The position numbers were made by a program, and so were the translations under genes. From the NCBI GenBank assembly GCA_025451035.1, contig JANWLE010000076.1, positions 35,415 to 99,414 of the forward strand: 64,000 bases of DNA, in the 5' to 3' direction. The notes beneath the pieces are model-generated. The model was not told the DNA's origin, did no database searches, and saw nothing but the letters and a program-made list of their open reading frames with translations. The number at the start of each line of letters is the position of its first letter. The stretch's first letter is position 1. Positions 9,653-18,708 of the stretch are shown here, piece by piece. Origin of the DNA: Solirubrobacteraceae bacterium. Its GTDB lineage: Bacteria; Actinomycetota; Thermoleophilia; Solirubrobacterales; Solirubrobacteraceae.

Positions 9653-10684
9653 ATGGCTCGCCAGCAGCAACACGTGGTGCTCGAGGTATGCGGGCACGAG
9701 CTGCGCGTATCGAACCCGGGCAAGGTGTTCTTTCCCGAGCGCGCTCTGACCAAGCTGGACCTCGTCAACTACTACATCGAGGTCGAGCAGGCGGCGGTAC
9801 GCCACCTCAGAGAGCGCCCCACCGTGCTCAAGCGCTGGGTAGACGGCGTGCAGGGCGAGCCGTTCTTCCAAAAGCGGGTTCCCGAAAGCGCGCCGGACTG
9901 GCTGCAGACCGCGACGGTCACGTTCCCCAGCGGGCGCCACGCGCGGGAGCTCGTCGTCAACGACGCCGCGCATTTGGCGTGGGGAGTCAACCTTGGCGTG
10001 ATCGACTGGAACCCCTGGGCCGTGCGCCGCGCAGACCTCGATCATCCGGATGAGCTGAGGATCGACCTCGATCCGGTTGATGGAGTCCCGTTCGCGCACG
10101 TGCGGGACGTGGCGCTGGGCGTCCGCGAGGCGCTCGAGGAGTACGGCCTGAGCGGCTTCCCCAAGACATCTGGTTCGCGTGGCATCCACGTGCTGGTCCG
10201 TATCGAGCCGACGCGGGACTTTCACGAGGTGCGCCGCGCGGCGCTTGCGTTGGCGCGCGAGATGGAACGGCGCATGCCGGGCAGGGCGACGAGCCGCTGG
10301 TGGAAGGAGGAGCGCGAGGGAGTGTTCGTCGACTACAACCAGAACGCCCGCGACCGCACCGTGGCCTCGGCCTATTCGGTCCGGGCGGTCAGCGACGCGC
10401 GCGTGTCCTGCCCGCTGCGCTGGGATGAGGTGGCCGACGTCGACCCGGGCGAGCTACGGCTGGACACTGTCCCCGAGCGGCTGCGCACGGTGGGGGACCC
10501 GAGTGCTGAGATCGACGAGCGCCCGGGCCAGCTCGACGCGCTGCTCGAGCTGGCCGCCCGCGACGAACGTGACGGCCTCGGCGACGCGCCTTGGCCACCT
10601 CACTTTCGCAAGCAGAAGGGTGAGCCCAAGCGTGTCCAGCCAAGCCGCTCGCGCACCAGCGCGTCTCGGGAGCGAGCACAGTGA
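9653..10684 (+). CDS. LigD-type polymerase domain protein (NHEJ primase-polymerase)
   Basis: VSNPGKVFFPERALTKLDLVNYYIEV...ELRIDLDPVDGVPF...SGSRGIHVLVRIEP...NARDRTVASAYSVRAVSDARVSCPLRWDE. Start trimmed to ATG 9653 (MARQQQHVVLEVCG). Confidence 0.9.
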   Translation: MARQQQHVVLEVCGHELRVSNPGKVFFPERALTKLDLVNYYIEVEQAAVRHLRERPTVLKRWVDGVQGEPFFQKRVPESAPDWLQTATVTFPSGRHARELVVNDAAHLAWGVNLGVIDWNPWAVRRADLDHPDELRIDLDPVDGVPFAHVRDVALGVREALEEYGLSGFPKTSGSRGIHVLVRIEPTRDFHEVRRAALALAREMERRMPGRATSRWWKEEREGVFVDYNQNARDRTVASAYSVRAVSDARVSCPLRWDEVADVDPGELRLDTVPERLRTVGDPSAEIDERPGQLDALLELAARDERDGLGDAPWPPHFRKQKGEPKRVQPSRSRTSASRERAQ

Positions 10685-11640
10685 CTTTGCCGCTCTCGCC
10701 GCCGCTGGCACCGCAGCTGGCCCTCACGCGCAGGGCGTTGCCCGAAGGACAGGACATCGCCTATGAGGTGAAGCTCGACGGCTTTCGCTGCGTCGCGTTC
10801 GTTGACGGCACGGAGGTCTTCCTGCAGTCGCGCAACGGCAAGCCGCTTCAGCGCTACTTCCCCGAGCTCCTACTGCCAGCCGGTCGCTATGTGCTCGACG
10901 GTGAGATCGTGGTCCGCGGCGAAGACGGCCGCGAGGACTTCGATGCGCTTGGGCAGCGCATCCACCCTGCAGCATCGCGCATCGAGCTGCTCTCGCGCCA
11001 GACGCCCGCCCGCTACGTCGCGTTTGACCTGCTCGCGCACCGGGACACCGTGCTGCTCGAGCTCCCTTTCTGCGAACGGCGCCGGTCCCTGGAGCAGCTG
11101 CTCGCCGGCGAGGGGTTTGGCGGGACGCCGGTGGAGATGATGGCGAGCTCGAACGATCCGGCGCAGGCGCGGCGCTGGCTTGAGAGCGCCGAGGGGGCGA
11201 TCGCCAAGGAAGTCGGTGCCCCTTACCGCCCGGGCGAGCGCAAGGGCATGTTCAAGGTCAAGCGGGTTCGTACCGTCGACGCTGTCGTCGTCGGCTGGCG
11301 TCCAGGCAAGGAGCAGGACACGGTCGGGGCGCTGATACTCGGCCTCTATGACGAGGGGCGGTTGCGCGTCGTTGGGCACTGCTCGGGCCTGAGCGCGAAG
11401 GAGAAGCGTCGCCTGGTGGGCGCGCTGGCCCCGTATGAGACCGGTGAACGCGGCGCGGGCGAGCCGAGCCGCTGGAGCGCGGGCCGTGAGCTCGAGTGGG
11501 TCACGCTGCGCCCCGAGCTGGTGGTCGAGATCGAATTCGACCATGTCAGCGCCGGGCGTATCCGCCACGGCGCGCGGCTGTTGCGCTGGCGCGAGGACAA
11601 GGATCCACTGGAGTGCACGTTCGCGCAGCTATCTGCGTGA
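10681..11640 (+). CDS. ATP-dependent DNA ligase (LigD ligase domain type)
   Basis: YEVKLDGFRCVAFVDG (KxDG nucleotidyl-lysine motif), YVLDGEIVV, GMFKVKRVRTVDAVVVGWRPGKEQDTVGALILGLYDEG; GTGA overlap with upstream polymerase gene. Confidence 0.9.
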   Translation: MTLPLSPPLAPQLALTRRALPEGQDIAYEVKLDGFRCVAFVDGTEVFLQSRNGKPLQRYFPELLLPAGRYVLDGEIVVRGEDGREDFDALGQRIHPAASRIELLSRQTPARYVAFDLLAHRDTVLLELPFCERRRSLEQLLAGEGFGGTPVEMMASSNDPAQARRWLESAEGAIAKEVGAPYRPGERKGMFKVKRVRTVDAVVVGWRPGKEQDTVGALILGLYDEGRLRVVGHCSGLSAKEKRRLVGALAPYETGERGAGEPSRWSAGRELEWVTLRPELVVEIEFDHVSAGRIRHGARLLRWREDKDPLECTFAQLSA

Positions 11641-11668
11641 GGGCCGTTGCTCTAGCATCAGCACTCTG

Positions 11669-12382
11669 ATGAGTGCCGAGAGCGTGACCGCAGCCGAGGA
11701 GGAGTACCTGCAGATCATCTTCTGGCTGCAGGAGGCGGGCCTGCCGATGACCGCGGCGAACGTCGCGCGGGCGATGCAGCTCTCGCCGCCGACGGTGCAC
11801 GAAATGGTCGGCCGGCTCGAGCGCCACGGCTACATCAAGCGTGGCGAGGACAAGGCGATCGCGTTCACCGACTCGGGGGCGCAGGAGGCGGAGGGCATCG
11901 TGCGTCGCCACCGGCTGATCGAGCGTTTCCTCACCGATGTGCTGGGGATCCCGTGGGATGAGGTCCACGAGGAGGCCGAGCGGCTCGAGCACGCGATGTC
12001 GCCGGTGCTCGAGCAGCGCATGCTGGCTGCGATCGGGGAGGCCAAGACGTGCCCCCACGGGCACCCGATTCTCGCCGGCGCGCGCTTGGCGGGGGTGCCG
12101 CTGGCCGACGTGGAGGTCGGCGCGAGCGTGCGCGTGCTGCGCTTCGAGAACGAGGCCGAGGACGTCCTGCGTTACCTCAAGAACGCGGGCCTCGAGCCTG
12201 GGCTGGAGGGCACGCTGGCAGAGCGCGACGCCGAGCAGGTCGTGCTGCAGGGCGCGGATGGCCGTCGCTGCGTGCTGACGCCATCGGTCGCCGAGACCGT
12301 CTCGGTGCTCGCCGACCCCTCTCCGCCGAGTCGCACGGCGCTGCCTGAGCAGCTGGTGCTCGGCCAGCGCTACGGCCGTTAG
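11669..12382 (+). CDS. DtxR/MntR-family metal-dependent transcriptional regulator
   Basis: MSAESVTAAEEEYLQIIFWL...AMQLSPPTVHEMVGRLERHGYIKR (wHTH)...HRLIERFLTDVLGIPWDEVHEEAERLEHAMS...CPHGHPI. Confidence 0.92.
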   Translation: MSAESVTAAEEEYLQIIFWLQEAGLPMTAANVARAMQLSPPTVHEMVGRLERHGYIKRGEDKAIAFTDSGAQEAEGIVRRHRLIERFLTDVLGIPWDEVHEEAERLEHAMSPVLEQRMLAAIGEAKTCPHGHPILAGARLAGVPLADVEVGASVRVLRFENEAEDVLRYLKNAGLEPGLEGTLAERDAEQVVLQGADGRRCVLTPSVAETVSVLADPSPPSRTALPEQLVLGQRYGR

Positions 12383-13471
12383 CTACAGCGCGCGGTAGGC
12401 CGCCGCGAGCCTCATGACGCCCTCGTCGATCTGCTCGGGAGTCACGCCGGAATAGGCCATGCGCAGCGTGTTCTCGCCGCCCTCCAAGAGAAAGTCGCTG
12501 CCCTTGACGAACGTCACGCCGCGCTCGTCGGCGGCGCTGAGGAGCCTGCTGGCGTCGGTCCCCTCGGGCAGCGTGACCCACATGAAATAGCCGCCTTCGG
12601 GTGGCGTGAACTCGGCCTCGGGAAGCTCGCGGCGCAACGCGCTCGCAAGCCGCGAGGCGCGTTCGGAGAGGGCCGCACGGACCGTCTCGACCGACCGCTC
12701 GACCGCGCCGGAGGCGCAGAACTCATACACGATCGCCTGCGAGACCATGCTGGGCGAGATGTAGGTGTTCGTCGCCAGCTGCGCGATCTGCTGGATCAGC
12801 TCGACCGGCCCGACGAGGTAGCCGACGCGGATCCCCGGGCACACCGTCTTTGAGAACGACGACGCGTACACCACCCGCTCGGGGTCGAGCGAGAGCATTG
12901 TCGGCAGCGGCTCGCCGCTGAAGCGGAGCGCCACGTACGGGTCGTCCTCGAACACGACGAAGTCGTGCTCGGCGGCGAGCTCCAACAGCGAGCGGCGCTT
13001 GGCCAGCGACAGCGTGTAGCCGGCGGGGTTCTGGAAGTTGGGGATGATGTGAGCGAGCTTCGGCCGGATCGGGCTGGCGGCGCCGAGCAGCTCGGCAAGC
13101 GCGTCGGTGTCGATCCCGTCGTCGGCCAGCGAGACCGCGTGCACGCGCGCTCCGCGCGCGCGCAGCGACAGCAGCGTGCGGTCGTAGGTCGGCCGCTCCA
13201 CCACCACCTCGTCGCCGGCATGCACGAGCTGCTCGAACAGGAACGCGTCGGCCTGCATCGAGCCGTTGGTGACGAGCACGCGCTCGGGCTCTACGCCATG
13301 CTGGTCGGCTATCCAGGCGCGCAGGCGGGGGTAGCCGACCGAGGTGCCGTAGGCGGTTGTGCCGGCCGGGTCGCTCGCGAACGCGCGTGCCGCCGCGGCG
13401 CTCAAGCCGTCGACGTCGATGATGTCGAGTGAGGGCGCCCCGCGGGCGAAGGAGATCATGGAACTTGCCAT
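12383..13471 (-). CDS. PLP-dependent class I/II aminotransferase (2-aminoadipate aminotransferase/MocR-like fold)
   Basis: VLVTNGSMQADAFLFEQL...HIIPNFQNPAGYTLSLAKR...FEDDPYVALRF...YASSFSKTVCPGIRVGYLVGP. Confidence 0.88.
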   Translation of the reverse strand: MASSMISFARGAPSLDIIDVDGLSAAAARAFASDPAGTTAYGTSVGYPRLRAWIADQHGVEPERVLVTNGSMQADAFLFEQLVHAGDEVVVERPTYDRTLLSLRARGARVHAVSLADDGIDTDALAELLGAASPIRPKLAHIIPNFQNPAGYTLSLAKRRSLLELAAEHDFVVFEDDPYVALRFSGEPLPTMLSLDPERVVYASSFSKTVCPGIRVGYLVGPVELIQQIAQLATNTYISPSMVSQAIVYEFCASGAVERSVETVRAALSERASRLASALRRELPEAEFTPPEGGYFMWVTLPEGTDASRLLSAADERGVTFVKGSDFLLEGGENTLRMAYSGVTPEQIDEGVMRLAAAYRAL

Positions 13472-13540
13472 GGCGCGGAAGCTTACGCGGTGCGGGCTCG
13501 CGGGGACTGTCAGATCGAGCGGCGGTGAGCGCTGGGGCGC

Positions 13541-14362
13541 TCAGGCTTCGTCGAACGTGAGCGCGAGGCGGTTGCCGGCGATCTGGCGCACGCGCAGCTG
13601 CCCGCCGACAATGGTCTTCAGCTCGCTCACGAGCGCGGTCGGAGCAGTGAGCTCGAGGTCGATCACGGCGTGGCTCGCCTCGAAGCGGCGCACGGCTGTG
13701 GCGGTCACGTTCGACAACTGGGCGAGGTCGCGCTCGAAGGCGCTGAGGGCAGCGATTTCAAAGAAAGGCCCGACGCCGAGCTCGACATGGCCGGTGAAAA
13801 GCTCCTCGTCCTCCGTCTGCTCGTGCTCGCCCCGTGCGGCGGGCTTGTGCGGCGGCGGGGTCGCCTCGGCGCCCAGGCCAAGACGCCCAAGCAGCTTGTC
13901 GTACTCGTCGCAGAGCGCCTGGGTGAGGCGCTGTAGGTGGCCGTGGAAGCGCAGCAGCTCGGCGGCCGCGGCCTGCTGCTCTGCTCCCTGCCCGGCGGCG
14001 GGATGCTCGGCCTGCGGGGGCGGTGTCGGCTGGGCTGGCTCGGCCTGGCCGAGCAGCGATTCGTCGATCAGGTGCGCGGCGCCTGCTGGCGCCTGGCTTT
14101 CGGGCGGTATGGACGTCTGTGCCGGCGGCTCCTCGGCGCCTGGCTCGTAGACGCTCGGTGCGTCATCTGAACGGGCGACGACGACGCTGTCCATCGCGCT
14201 CAGCTCGTGCTCGAGATCGCGCAGCTTCTGCTCCAGCGCCGCGAGTGTGCTGGACACCTCATTGCCGTTGGCGGGCTGTTCGCCGGCGTGCGGCTCCTCA
14301 GGCCCGGGCGCCGGCGGCTGGCCGGGGGACGGCTCGTTGTCGCTGATCGGTTCGTCGCTCAC
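13541..14362 (-). CDS. Hypothetical protein: long acidic/Pro-rich disordered region plus C-terminal about 90-aa alpha/beta domain
   Basis: 273 aa; N-terminal MSDEPISDNEPSPGQPPAPGPEEPHAGEQ; C-terminal GHVELGVGPFFEIAALSAFERDLAQLSNVTATAVRRFEASHAVIDLELTAPTALVSELKTIVGG. Confidence 0.7.
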   Translation of the reverse strand: MSDEPISDNEPSPGQPPAPGPEEPHAGEQPANGNEVSSTLAALEQKLRDLEHELSAMDSVVVARSDDAPSVYEPGAEEPPAQTSIPPESQAPAGAAHLIDESLLGQAEPAQPTPPPQAEHPAAGQGAEQQAAAAELLRFHGHLQRLTQALCDEYDKLLGRLGLGAEATPPPHKPAARGEHEQTEDEELFTGHVELGVGPFFEIAALSAFERDLAQLSNVTATAVRRFEASHAVIDLELTAPTALVSELKTIVGGQLRVRQIAGNRLALTFDEA

Positions 14363-14470
14363 GGGTACCTCTTCGTGGATGAGCCAGTAATGCTACTCGC
14401 GTGGCACGCGTACCAATGTCGGCCCTGGCGGCGGCTGCGCTGGCGCGGCCAGGCGAGGCCCGTTAGCGCG

Positions 14471-15367
14471 TCAAACGGCTGTGCTGTCGGTCGCGCCGAG
14501 GATCTGTACCGCGATCTGCGCGACTTCGGTGGGTGTGCGCCCGACCCGGACGCCCTTGTCTTCGAGCGCCTGGGCCTTGGCGGCGGCGGTTCCGGCTGAC
14601 CCCGACACGATCGCCCCCGCGTGGCCCATCTGCTTGCCCGGCGGGGCGGTGAAGCCGGCGATATACGCGAGCACGGGCTTTGTCACGTGCTCGGCTATGT
14701 AGTCCGCGGCCTCCTCCTCGGCGGAACCGCCGATCTCCCCGGAGAGCACGATCAGCTCGGTTTGGTCGTCCGCCTGGAACAGCTCGATGATGTCGACGAA
14801 GGACGATCCCGGCACCGGGTCTCCGCCGATGCCGACGATCGAGCTGCAGCCGAAGCCGGCCTGGGCGATCTCGTTGCCGATCTGGTAGGTGAGCGTGCCC
14901 GAGCGCGACACGACGCCGACGTTGCCCTCCCTGAAGAAGGAGGCGGGGATGATCCCCACGTTGGCCTTCCCGGGCGAGAGGATGCCGGGGCAGTTGGGGC
15001 CGATGAGTCGGGTCGCGGGATAGTCGCGCTTCAGCGTGTTATAGACGCGAAGCTCGTCGTGGGCGGGGATCCCCTCGGTGATCGCTATGACCAGCTCGAC
15101 GCCGGCCGCGGCTGCCTCCAGGATCGAGTCCGCCGCGAAGCGCGGAGGCACGAAGATCATCGCGGTGTTCGGCTGCGTCTCCTCCATCGCCTGCGCCCAG
15201 CTGTCGAAGACAGGGATCCCCTCGACATCCTGGCCGCCCTTGCCTGGTGTCACGCCCCCGACGACATTGGTGCCGTAGCGGCGGTTGTTGAGCGTATGGA
15301 AGGAGCCCTCGCGGCCGGTGATGCCCGCGACGGCTAGACGCGTGCCCTCGTCCACGAGAACCGACAT
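14471..15367 (-). CDS. sucD: Succinyl-CoA ligase alpha subunit
   Basis: GITGREGSFHTLNNRRYGTNVVGGVTPGKGG; LIGPNCPGILSPG; GHAGAIVSGSAGTAAAKAQALEDKGV. Confidence 0.95.
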   Translation of the reverse strand: MSVLVDEGTRLAVAGITGREGSFHTLNNRRYGTNVVGGVTPGKGGQDVEGIPVFDSWAQAMEETQPNTAMIFVPPRFAADSILEAAAAGVELVIAITEGIPAHDELRVYNTLKRDYPATRLIGPNCPGILSPGKANVGIIPASFFREGNVGVVSRSGTLTYQIGNEIAQAGFGCSSIVGIGGDPVPGSSFVDIIELFQADDQTELIVLSGEIGGSAEEEAADYIAEHVTKPVLAYIAGFTAPPGKQMGHAGAIVSGSAGTAAAKAQALEDKGVRVGRTPTEVAQIAVQILGATDSTAV

Positions 15368-16533
15368 CAGCTCTGCCCTCCGTTGTTGCTCTGCTCGGCG
15401 GCGAGCGCCACGACCTTTTCGGCTGCCTCGTTCATCGTCCGTGCCGCGTGCACGTTAGCCAGCGCGGCGTTCTGCAGCAGCTCGCGTCCCTGAACGTCGT
15501 TGGTACCGTCCAGGCGCACCACAAACGGAACCCGCGGTTTGATCTCGCCGAAGGCGGCGATGAGGCCGTTGGCGACCTCGTCGCAGCGGGTGATGCCGCC
15601 GAAGATGTTGAACAGCACGGCCCTGACCCTGTCGTTGGCGAGGATCAGCTCCACCGCTTGCTTGATCTTGGCAGCGTCGGAGCCGCCGCCGGCGTCCAGG
15701 AAGTTGGCCGGCGAGCCGCCCGCCTGCGCGACCACGTCAAGCGTGCTCATCACCAGGCCGGCGCCGTTGCCGAGGATGCCGATGTCGCCGTCCAGCGCGA
15801 CATACTGCAGGCCCTGTTCGCTGGCTCGCCGCTCGATCGGGTCCTGGTTCTCCTTGTCGGAGAGGTCCTGGTTCTCGGCGTGGCGGTAGAGCGCGTTGCC
15901 GTCCAGTGAGACCTTCGCGTCAAGCGCCTTGACCTTGCGCTCGGGAGTGACGATCAAGGGGTTGATCTCGGCCAGCGTGGCGTCCTCGGCGCTCCACACC
16001 TCGTAGAGCCCGAGGAGCGCATCGGCGACGCCCTCGCGTACGTCCTCGTCGGCGCCGCCGTCGGCCGCGATCCGCAGCGCCTGCTCGCGCGAGAGGCCCT
16101 CGAGCGGATCGACGTGCTGGCGCACCAGCTTCTCCGGGCTCTCCTCCGCGACCTGCTCGATCTCGACGCCCCCCTCGACGCTGAAGATCACCAGCGGCAG
16201 CTTCGCGGAGCGGTCCAGCAGCACCGACGCGTAGTACTCGCTGGCGATATCCGAGGCGTGCTCGATCCACAGCGTTCGCACCACATGACCGCGGATGTCC
16301 ATGCCGAGGATGTTGGTGGCGTGCTCGCGAACCTGCGCCTCGTTGTCGGCCAGCTTCACCCCGCCCGCCTTGCCGCGACCGCCGATCAACACCTGCGCCT
16401 TGACGACGACGGGGTAGCCGATGCGGTTCGCCGCCGCGACGGCCTCCTCGACGGTCTCGACCGCCTCCCCGGCGGAGACCTCCAGTCCGTGCCGGGCGAA
16501 CAGCTGCTTGCCTTGATACTCCAGCAGATCCAT
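15367..16533 (-). CDS. sucC: Succinyl-CoA ligase beta subunit
   Basis: MDLLEYQGKQLFARHG; VVKAQVLIGGRGKAGGVKLA; EINPLIVT; NGAGLVMSTLDVVAQAGGSPANFLDAGGG; FNIFGGITRCDEVANGL. Confidence 0.95.
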   Translation of the reverse strand: MDLLEYQGKQLFARHGLEVSAGEAVETVEEAVAAANRIGYPVVVKAQVLIGGRGKAGGVKLADNEAQVREHATNILGMDIRGHVVRTLWIEHASDIASEYYASVLLDRSAKLPLVIFSVEGGVEIEQVAEESPEKLVRQHVDPLEGLSREQALRIAADGGADEDVREGVADALLGLYEVWSAEDATLAEINPLIVTPERKVKALDAKVSLDGNALYRHAENQDLSDKENQDPIERRASEQGLQYVALDGDIGILGNGAGLVMSTLDVVAQAGGSPANFLDAGGGSDAAKIKQAVELILANDRVRAVLFNIFGGITRCDEVANGLIAAFGEIKPRVPFVVRLDGTNDVQGRELLQNAALANVHAARTMNEAAEKVVALAAEQSNNGGQS

Positions 16534-16605
16534 ATGCGGGCCGGGACTCTAACCTAAATGGGTCGCAGAGCGCGGGGAGGGGCGCGCAGGGCATAATTGG
16601 CGCCG

Positions 16606-17286
16606 ATGCCCCTGCCAAAGAACCTCAACTTCGTCACCTTCGACGTCTACGGCACCCTGATCGACTGGGAGACCGGTATCTACGAGGCGTTCGCCAAGGA
16701 GGCTGCGCGCGACGGGATTACCATCGACCGTGCCGAGCTGATCCCGATGTTCCACGAGGTCTCCCGTGGGGTGGAGGCCGGTTCCTACGAGCTGTACGCG
16801 GAGGTGCTCAGACGGACCGCGATCGAGATCGCCAAGCGTCTGGAGTGGCCGCTAGAACCGTCCCGCTCGAGCTTCCTGCCGGACTCGGTGCAGCGCTGGC
16901 AGCCGTTCAAGGAGACCAACGCGCAACTGCAGAAGCTCGCCAAGAAAAACAAGCTAGGGCTACTCTCGAACATCGACGACAAGCTGCTGGGCCAGACCCG
17001 GCGGCACCTGTCCGTGGACTTCGACCTGGTCGTGACCGCGCAGCAGGTCCGCTCCTACAAGCCAGACCTGGCTCATTTCACCGAGTGCGCGCGGCGCGTT
17101 GGCGGCAAGAAAGGCTGGGTTCACGTAGCCGCCAGCCACTACCACGACGTGGCTCCCTGCATCAAGCAGCGGGTGCCTGTGATCTGGGTCAACCGCAACA
17201 AAGAGACCCTCGAATCCTCGCAGAAGAAGCCGACCGCGGAGGTCACGAACCTGCGCGAGGTGCTCAAGCTGCTGGAAAGCTCCTAG
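16606..17286 (+). CDS. Haloacid dehalogenase type II/HAD-family hydrolase
   Basis: NFVTFDVYGTLIDWETGIYEAF; LLSNIDDKLL; VTAQQVRSYKPDLAHF; HVAASHYHDVAP. Confidence 0.85.
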   Translation: MPLPKNLNFVTFDVYGTLIDWETGIYEAFAKEAARDGITIDRAELIPMFHEVSRGVEAGSYELYAEVLRRTAIEIAKRLEWPLEPSRSSFLPDSVQRWQPFKETNAQLQKLAKKNKLGLLSNIDDKLLGQTRRHLSVDFDLVVTAQQVRSYKPDLAHFTECARRVGGKKGWVHVAASHYHDVAPCIKQRVPVIWVNRNKETLESSQKKPTAEVTNLREVLKLLESS

Positions 17287-17307
17287 CGTCGCGGGGTTCA
17301 CAGAGCG

Positions 17308-18081
17308 GTGAGAGTTCTCGCCCTGCACCCCGACGTGATCCTGCTCTCGAGCAACATCTGGCAGACCAATTGCGTGGTCATCCGCGGCGGGGATGAGTGC
17401 TTCGTCGTGGACTCGCCGGTCTTGCCGGACGAGCTCGAGGCGCTGCCGTCGTTGCTCGAGCAGTCGGGTTTCTCGCTCAGCGGCCTGCTCGCCACCCACG
17501 CCGACTGGGATCACCTGCTGGGACGCCTGGCCTTCCCCGGCGCGGCGCTCGGCTGCGCCGAGACGACCGCCGCGCGTTTGCGCGCCGAGCCCGGGCAGGC
17601 GCAGCGCGAGTTGCGCGCCTTCGACGAGGCCCATTACATCAAGCGAGCGCGCCCATTGACGCTCGGCTCAGTGCAGGCGCTGCCGGTCCCCGGGCAGTGC
17701 GAGATAGGGCCCCACGAGGTGGGCCTGCTCGCCGCCGAAGGCCACACCGCCGACGGTATGGCGATCCACGTGCCGTGGGCGCAGATACTCATCTGCGGGG
17801 ACTATCTGTCCGAGGTCGAGATCCCGGTGTTGGGCGAGGGCGGCTCGCCGGAGGCCTACGCCGCCACCTTGGAGCGCCTGCGCCCGCTGGTGGCGCAGGC
17901 GCAGTTCGTCGTGTCCGGTCACGGGCCGGTGCTCGGCTCAGAGCAGGCGCTGTCGGTGCTGGATGAGGATCTAGCCTATTTGGAAGCGCTGAGCGCGCTT
18001 GGCGCGAGCGCGGAGTTGCCTGATGGGCGCCGCAGCAAGGCTCAGCGAACGATTCACGCCGAGAACCTCGCTCGCATTTAG
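17308..18081 (+). CDS. MBL-fold metallo-hydrolase
   Basis: GLLATHADWDHLLG (THxDxDH); EGHTADGMAIHV; ILICGDYLSEVEIP; VVSGHGPVLG. Confidence 0.85.
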   Translation: MRVLALHPDVILLSSNIWQTNCVVIRGGDECFVVDSPVLPDELEALPSLLEQSGFSLSGLLATHADWDHLLGRLAFPGAALGCAETTAARLRAEPGQAQRELRAFDEAHYIKRARPLTLGSVQALPVPGQCEIGPHEVGLLAAEGHTADGMAIHVPWAQILICGDYLSEVEIPVLGEGGSPEAYAATLERLRPLVAQAQFVVSGHGPVLGSEQALSVLDEDLAYLEALSALGASAELPDGRRSKAQRTIHAENLARI

Positions 18082-18083
18082 GT

Positions 18084-18118
18084 GTGTTGCCTCAGAGATC
18101 AAGCAGGAATCGCAACAC
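18084..18118. terminator. Possible stem-loop in the convergent MBL/thioesterase intergenic region
   Basis: GTGTTGC (18084-18090) and GCAACAC (18112-18118) inverted repeat starting 3 nt after the MBL stop; long 21-nt loop, no U-tract. Confidence 0.25.
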
Positions 18119-18243
18119 GCGCTCGATCTGGTAGGTGATCTCGTCCTCTACGGCTCCAAGTCGTCTGATCAGGCGCTGCACAACAGCGCCTCGGGATTAT
18201 CTTGGCCGGAGCTGCGCCGGACTGCTCGCGCGCGCGAGCGTGA

Positions 18244-18708
18244 CTAGCCGTCGTTGCGGCGCACGTACCAGTTCACCGTCATCTCGGCGGCGACGTTCCC
18301 CTCGGCGTCGGTCATCTCCACCTCGATCGGGAAGCGGACGCGGCCCTCGTCGTTCAGCTTGACCTTCAGCGCCTCGGCGTCCTCGCCGAAGCGGGCGGTG
18401 GCGGCGATCTCGCCCTTGGCGAGCTTCTTGTAGGCGATCTGCGCAGACTCCGCAAGCGGGGTGATCTCGCCCATGACGTCCAGGAATGCCCCCACGAACG
18501 CCGCCCCCGAGGCGGCCTCCCCCGCGGAGAACAGGCCGCCCGCGTGCTGGGAGCCGACGTGGTTGAACAGCTTCTCGTCGTCAGGGAGGCGCACCGTGCC
18601 GCTGTCGGGCGCCACCGAAGTCGTCTCCAGGCCCAGATGCACGTTGAATGGGATTGCCTGGCTGAGGCCGGCGGCCACGGCGTCGTAGTCGACACTCGAC
18701 ATGCTCAT
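18244..18708 (-). CDS. Hotdog-fold thioesterase-like protein (PaaI/DUF4442 type)
   Basis: MSMSSVDYDAVAAGLSQAIPFNVHLGLE...LFNHVGSQHAGGLFSAGEAASGAAFVGAFLD; start overlaps the upstream carboxylase stop. Confidence 0.75.
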   Translation of the reverse strand: MSMSSVDYDAVAAGLSQAIPFNVHLGLETTSVAPDSGTVRLPDDEKLFNHVGSQHAGGLFSAGEAASGAAFVGAFLDVMGEITPLAESAQIAYKKLAKGEIAATARFGEDAEALKVKLNDEGRVRFPIEVEMTDAEGNVAAEMTVNWYVRRNDG

